Shown: positions 61,925 through 64,000 of the stretch, one piece after another | How the letters are laid out: each line of letters begins with the position of its first letter | Position numbering within the stretch: the first letter of the stretch is position 1 | NCBI GenBank assembly: GCA_013396525.1 | Contig: VWYX01000728.1 | Coordinates: forward strand, 320,004 to 384,003 | From: Chaetorhynchus papuensis | Taxonomy: Eukaryota; Chordata; Aves; Passeriformes; Rhipiduridae | Length of the DNA stretch: 64,000 nucleotides | Direction of reading: 5' to 3' | Made by a program: the position numbers and the translations under genes | Notes under the pieces: model-generated | The model's input: the letters and a program-made list of their open reading frames with translations, nothing else | What the model was told of the DNA's origin: nothing | Database searches by the model: none

Positions 61925-64000
61925 TGATTATCTCTTCTTTATGAAAGAAAGAAAAATTGGCAGGAAGTGATCAAAATAAAACTTCACAGATAAATCTTCA
62001 GAATACAACACTGAAGGCTTTTCCTTGCTTGGAGTTCTGAGATAAGTTTTGTTTTGTTTCATTTTGTTTTTAAATAAGAAAGTGTGGTAAAGAGAAAAAA
62101 ACTGGAAATTGGATCTTAATTTGTAAATTGTAGTCACATTGCCCACTCAGGTATTATTACTCTTTCTCTAATTTCCTTCGGGGTATACCAAGGAATTTAT
62201 GTTAAAAAAATCCCAAACCCATAAGGTCTCAAAATTATAATAAAAACCTAAGACCAGACATTAAAAACTGCAGGACTGCTGCTAGTGCAATTCTACTTTT
62301 CCACTGCTGTCGTTTTAAAGATTGATTCCTTTATTGATACTTTGGTGTTACTTTGGTCTTGCCGTTGACAACAAGAGTTGAAGTGCAGACAGAAACATTA
62401 CACTAGGAACTGAACTTTTGTAGCTGTAGATTTTCCTTATATATAAAATATTTAGTTTGTGGACTATTAACAATCTGTCAGTGCCAGAGGGTTGTTTTTC
62501 TGAAACAGCAAGAATAAAATCAGTGTGAAATATATGAGAGGTTAAAAAGGCAGTCTGAATGAATCATATTCAGTAGCAGAAATATTAGGGAGAGAAGACC
62601 AAACTTGGAGAAACAAAAAGGCAAAGGGTTGGTGAAAAAAAGTCAAGATGTAAAAAGACATTATTCAGGTAACAGTGAAACAGAAACCATAGAAATAAAA
62701 TTAGATTGGTATCAATTAACAAATTAGCCCCGTGTTGCACTTGGGCATTTGGGGTCCAGTCAGTATATAATTAAAATATGATGTTATTTAATTATTATTA
62801 GGCAGTGGGATGCAATATGGTTCCTAATAAAGTATTACAGCACAAAATTCTGAAAAGCATATTAGTCCTGCTTGTTTGTTTGTTTGTTTAGAGTTCAGGA
62901 AATCTTAAATAGATGTCTAGTAGGTCTGAAAAATCCAAGGATGAACAGTCATTGTTTAAATTTGTTTCCTGTGGGGAAGAGGTGAATCCTAATTTCTTGG
63001 TTTGTATCAAGGACAGGAAGAAAAAAAAATCCTTGTGAAGTTGGCAGCTGAATGAAATGGAATATTAAATCATAGCACAGATAAATCTGCTTTACAATCT
63101 AGTCTGAGTACCCTTGCTAAGTGAGTTCATTTGGCCTGTGTGTGTGTTTCGCACAGCTGAACACAAGGTCTCATGTCTAGGAATTCAGGTATATTAGTCA
63201 TACTTAGGAAACAGGAGACCTTATTATAAGGTAATAATGTTGCCTGAAGTAGCAATATTGAACCTTTGGGCAGTGATTGCCCTAGATTTGGGGGGGCTTT
63301 TTATGGTTCATTCAATATTTTCATAAATATATTTTCATTGAGATTTAAATACTCCTAGCAGCCCAATAGAAAGGGATGCTGCAAATTGGATCCATACTCA
63401 GCAAACTAGAGTTCTGTGGGTGGGACAAGTGGGAAACACAGATTTCAGATGTTACTCCACAATAAGGTACTTCCACTCCACACCTTTTTCTTGCTGCCTC
63501 ACTTATCCAGTGTGGGTCACAGTTCAGTGACAAAGTTTGGTAACACTTGGACAGTGCCAACACCTAAAATTCGAATCTTTGCTGTTAAATTGGTTTTGTG
63601 TAAGCATGTAAAGCACAGCACACGCTAACTCTGAGCATACGTGCTGCCTTTGAAAGCTACATGTTTTAATTATAACTTTAATCACCACTCTTTGCAGCTC
63701 CTGAAGGAGGAAAAGGCTCAAAATCAATGTTGTTGTGCATTTCAGCTGTACGTTCTCATGTGCACTTGTCCTTCTGCATGTGAAGATTTCCATGTAAACG
63801 AAGATGGAAATGTGTGAATGTCATTTAAATCTCTTGGTTTTTATAAAATCAATATGAAAGGTTAAAATTAAAGGGTTACAAAACCATTTGTGAACTAAAT
63901 TTAGTTTGGATTCGTCTTATATTTCTAGTTGAATAAGTAGGATAAGGTTCATCTTAGGTTGTCCATAATCAAATTCTGATTTCCATCTGTTACTGCTAAA
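61925..64000. other. Unique AT-rich DNA to the window end
   Basis: No gene recognised. Short open frames (72-89 codons) on both strands have no domains. Confidence 0.5.
62872..62889. repeat. (TTGT)n tetranucleotide repeat, about 4.5 units
   Basis: TTGT units repeat without interruption over about 18 nt. Confidence 0.85.

Noticed and set aside
1..64000. CRISPR arrays, tRNA or rRNA genes, operons, phage or plasmid modules
   Set aside because: No regularly spaced direct repeats, no tRNA-like or rRNA text noticed by eye, and the sequence is avian nuclear DNA. A tRNAscan or Rfam run would be needed to exclude small RNAs fully.

Overview
The window looks like non-coding nuclear DNA from a bird, most likely a neoavian species. 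It is AT-rich and CpG-poor, with many A/T homopolymer runs. No open frame in it resembles a known protein domain outside transposon remnants. The avian assignment rests on three CR1 LINE fragments, two of which keep the typical avian CR1 3' end, and on LTR pieces of the endogenous-retrovirus type common in neoavian genomes. Nothing suggests a bacterial, plasmid or phage source.

Layout: 1-12.2 kb is unique sequence with a Z-DNA-type dinucleotide repeat (about 1.35 kb), an A/C-rich tract (about 2.3 kb), the only clear CpG cluster of the window with a TATA-like element (3.3-3.7 kb), and a zone where both strands stay open by chance or decay (6.6-7.3 kb). An old plus-strand CR1 covers about 12.23-13.23 kb. 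It runs from the reverse transcriptase palm region to the 3' end and is heavily mutated. From 13.2 to 36.2 kb there is a desert with homopolymer runs, a polypyrimidine tract (23.3 kb) and a 24-bp perfect palindrome (29.4 kb). Younger minus-strand CR1 3' ends lie at 36.2 kb and 61.6 kb. At 44.1-45.3 kb two LTR pieces flank about 770 bp that I do not recognise. The 47.7 kb region holds a long AT-rich hairpin. The last 2 kb hold a T/G-rich tract and a TTTG repeat.

No working gene set can be described. The best reading is an intergenic desert or a very large intron. Function, if any, would lie in cis-regulatory DNA (candidates at 3.3-3.7, 23.34-23.66 and 59.8-60.2 kb) or in unannotated non-coding transcripts. 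The longest open frames (169, 144 and 131 codons) are about what chance gives in 64 kb of this composition. I found no convincing new biological system. The most informative objects are the decayed CR1 with its altered catalytic motif and the split LTR locus.
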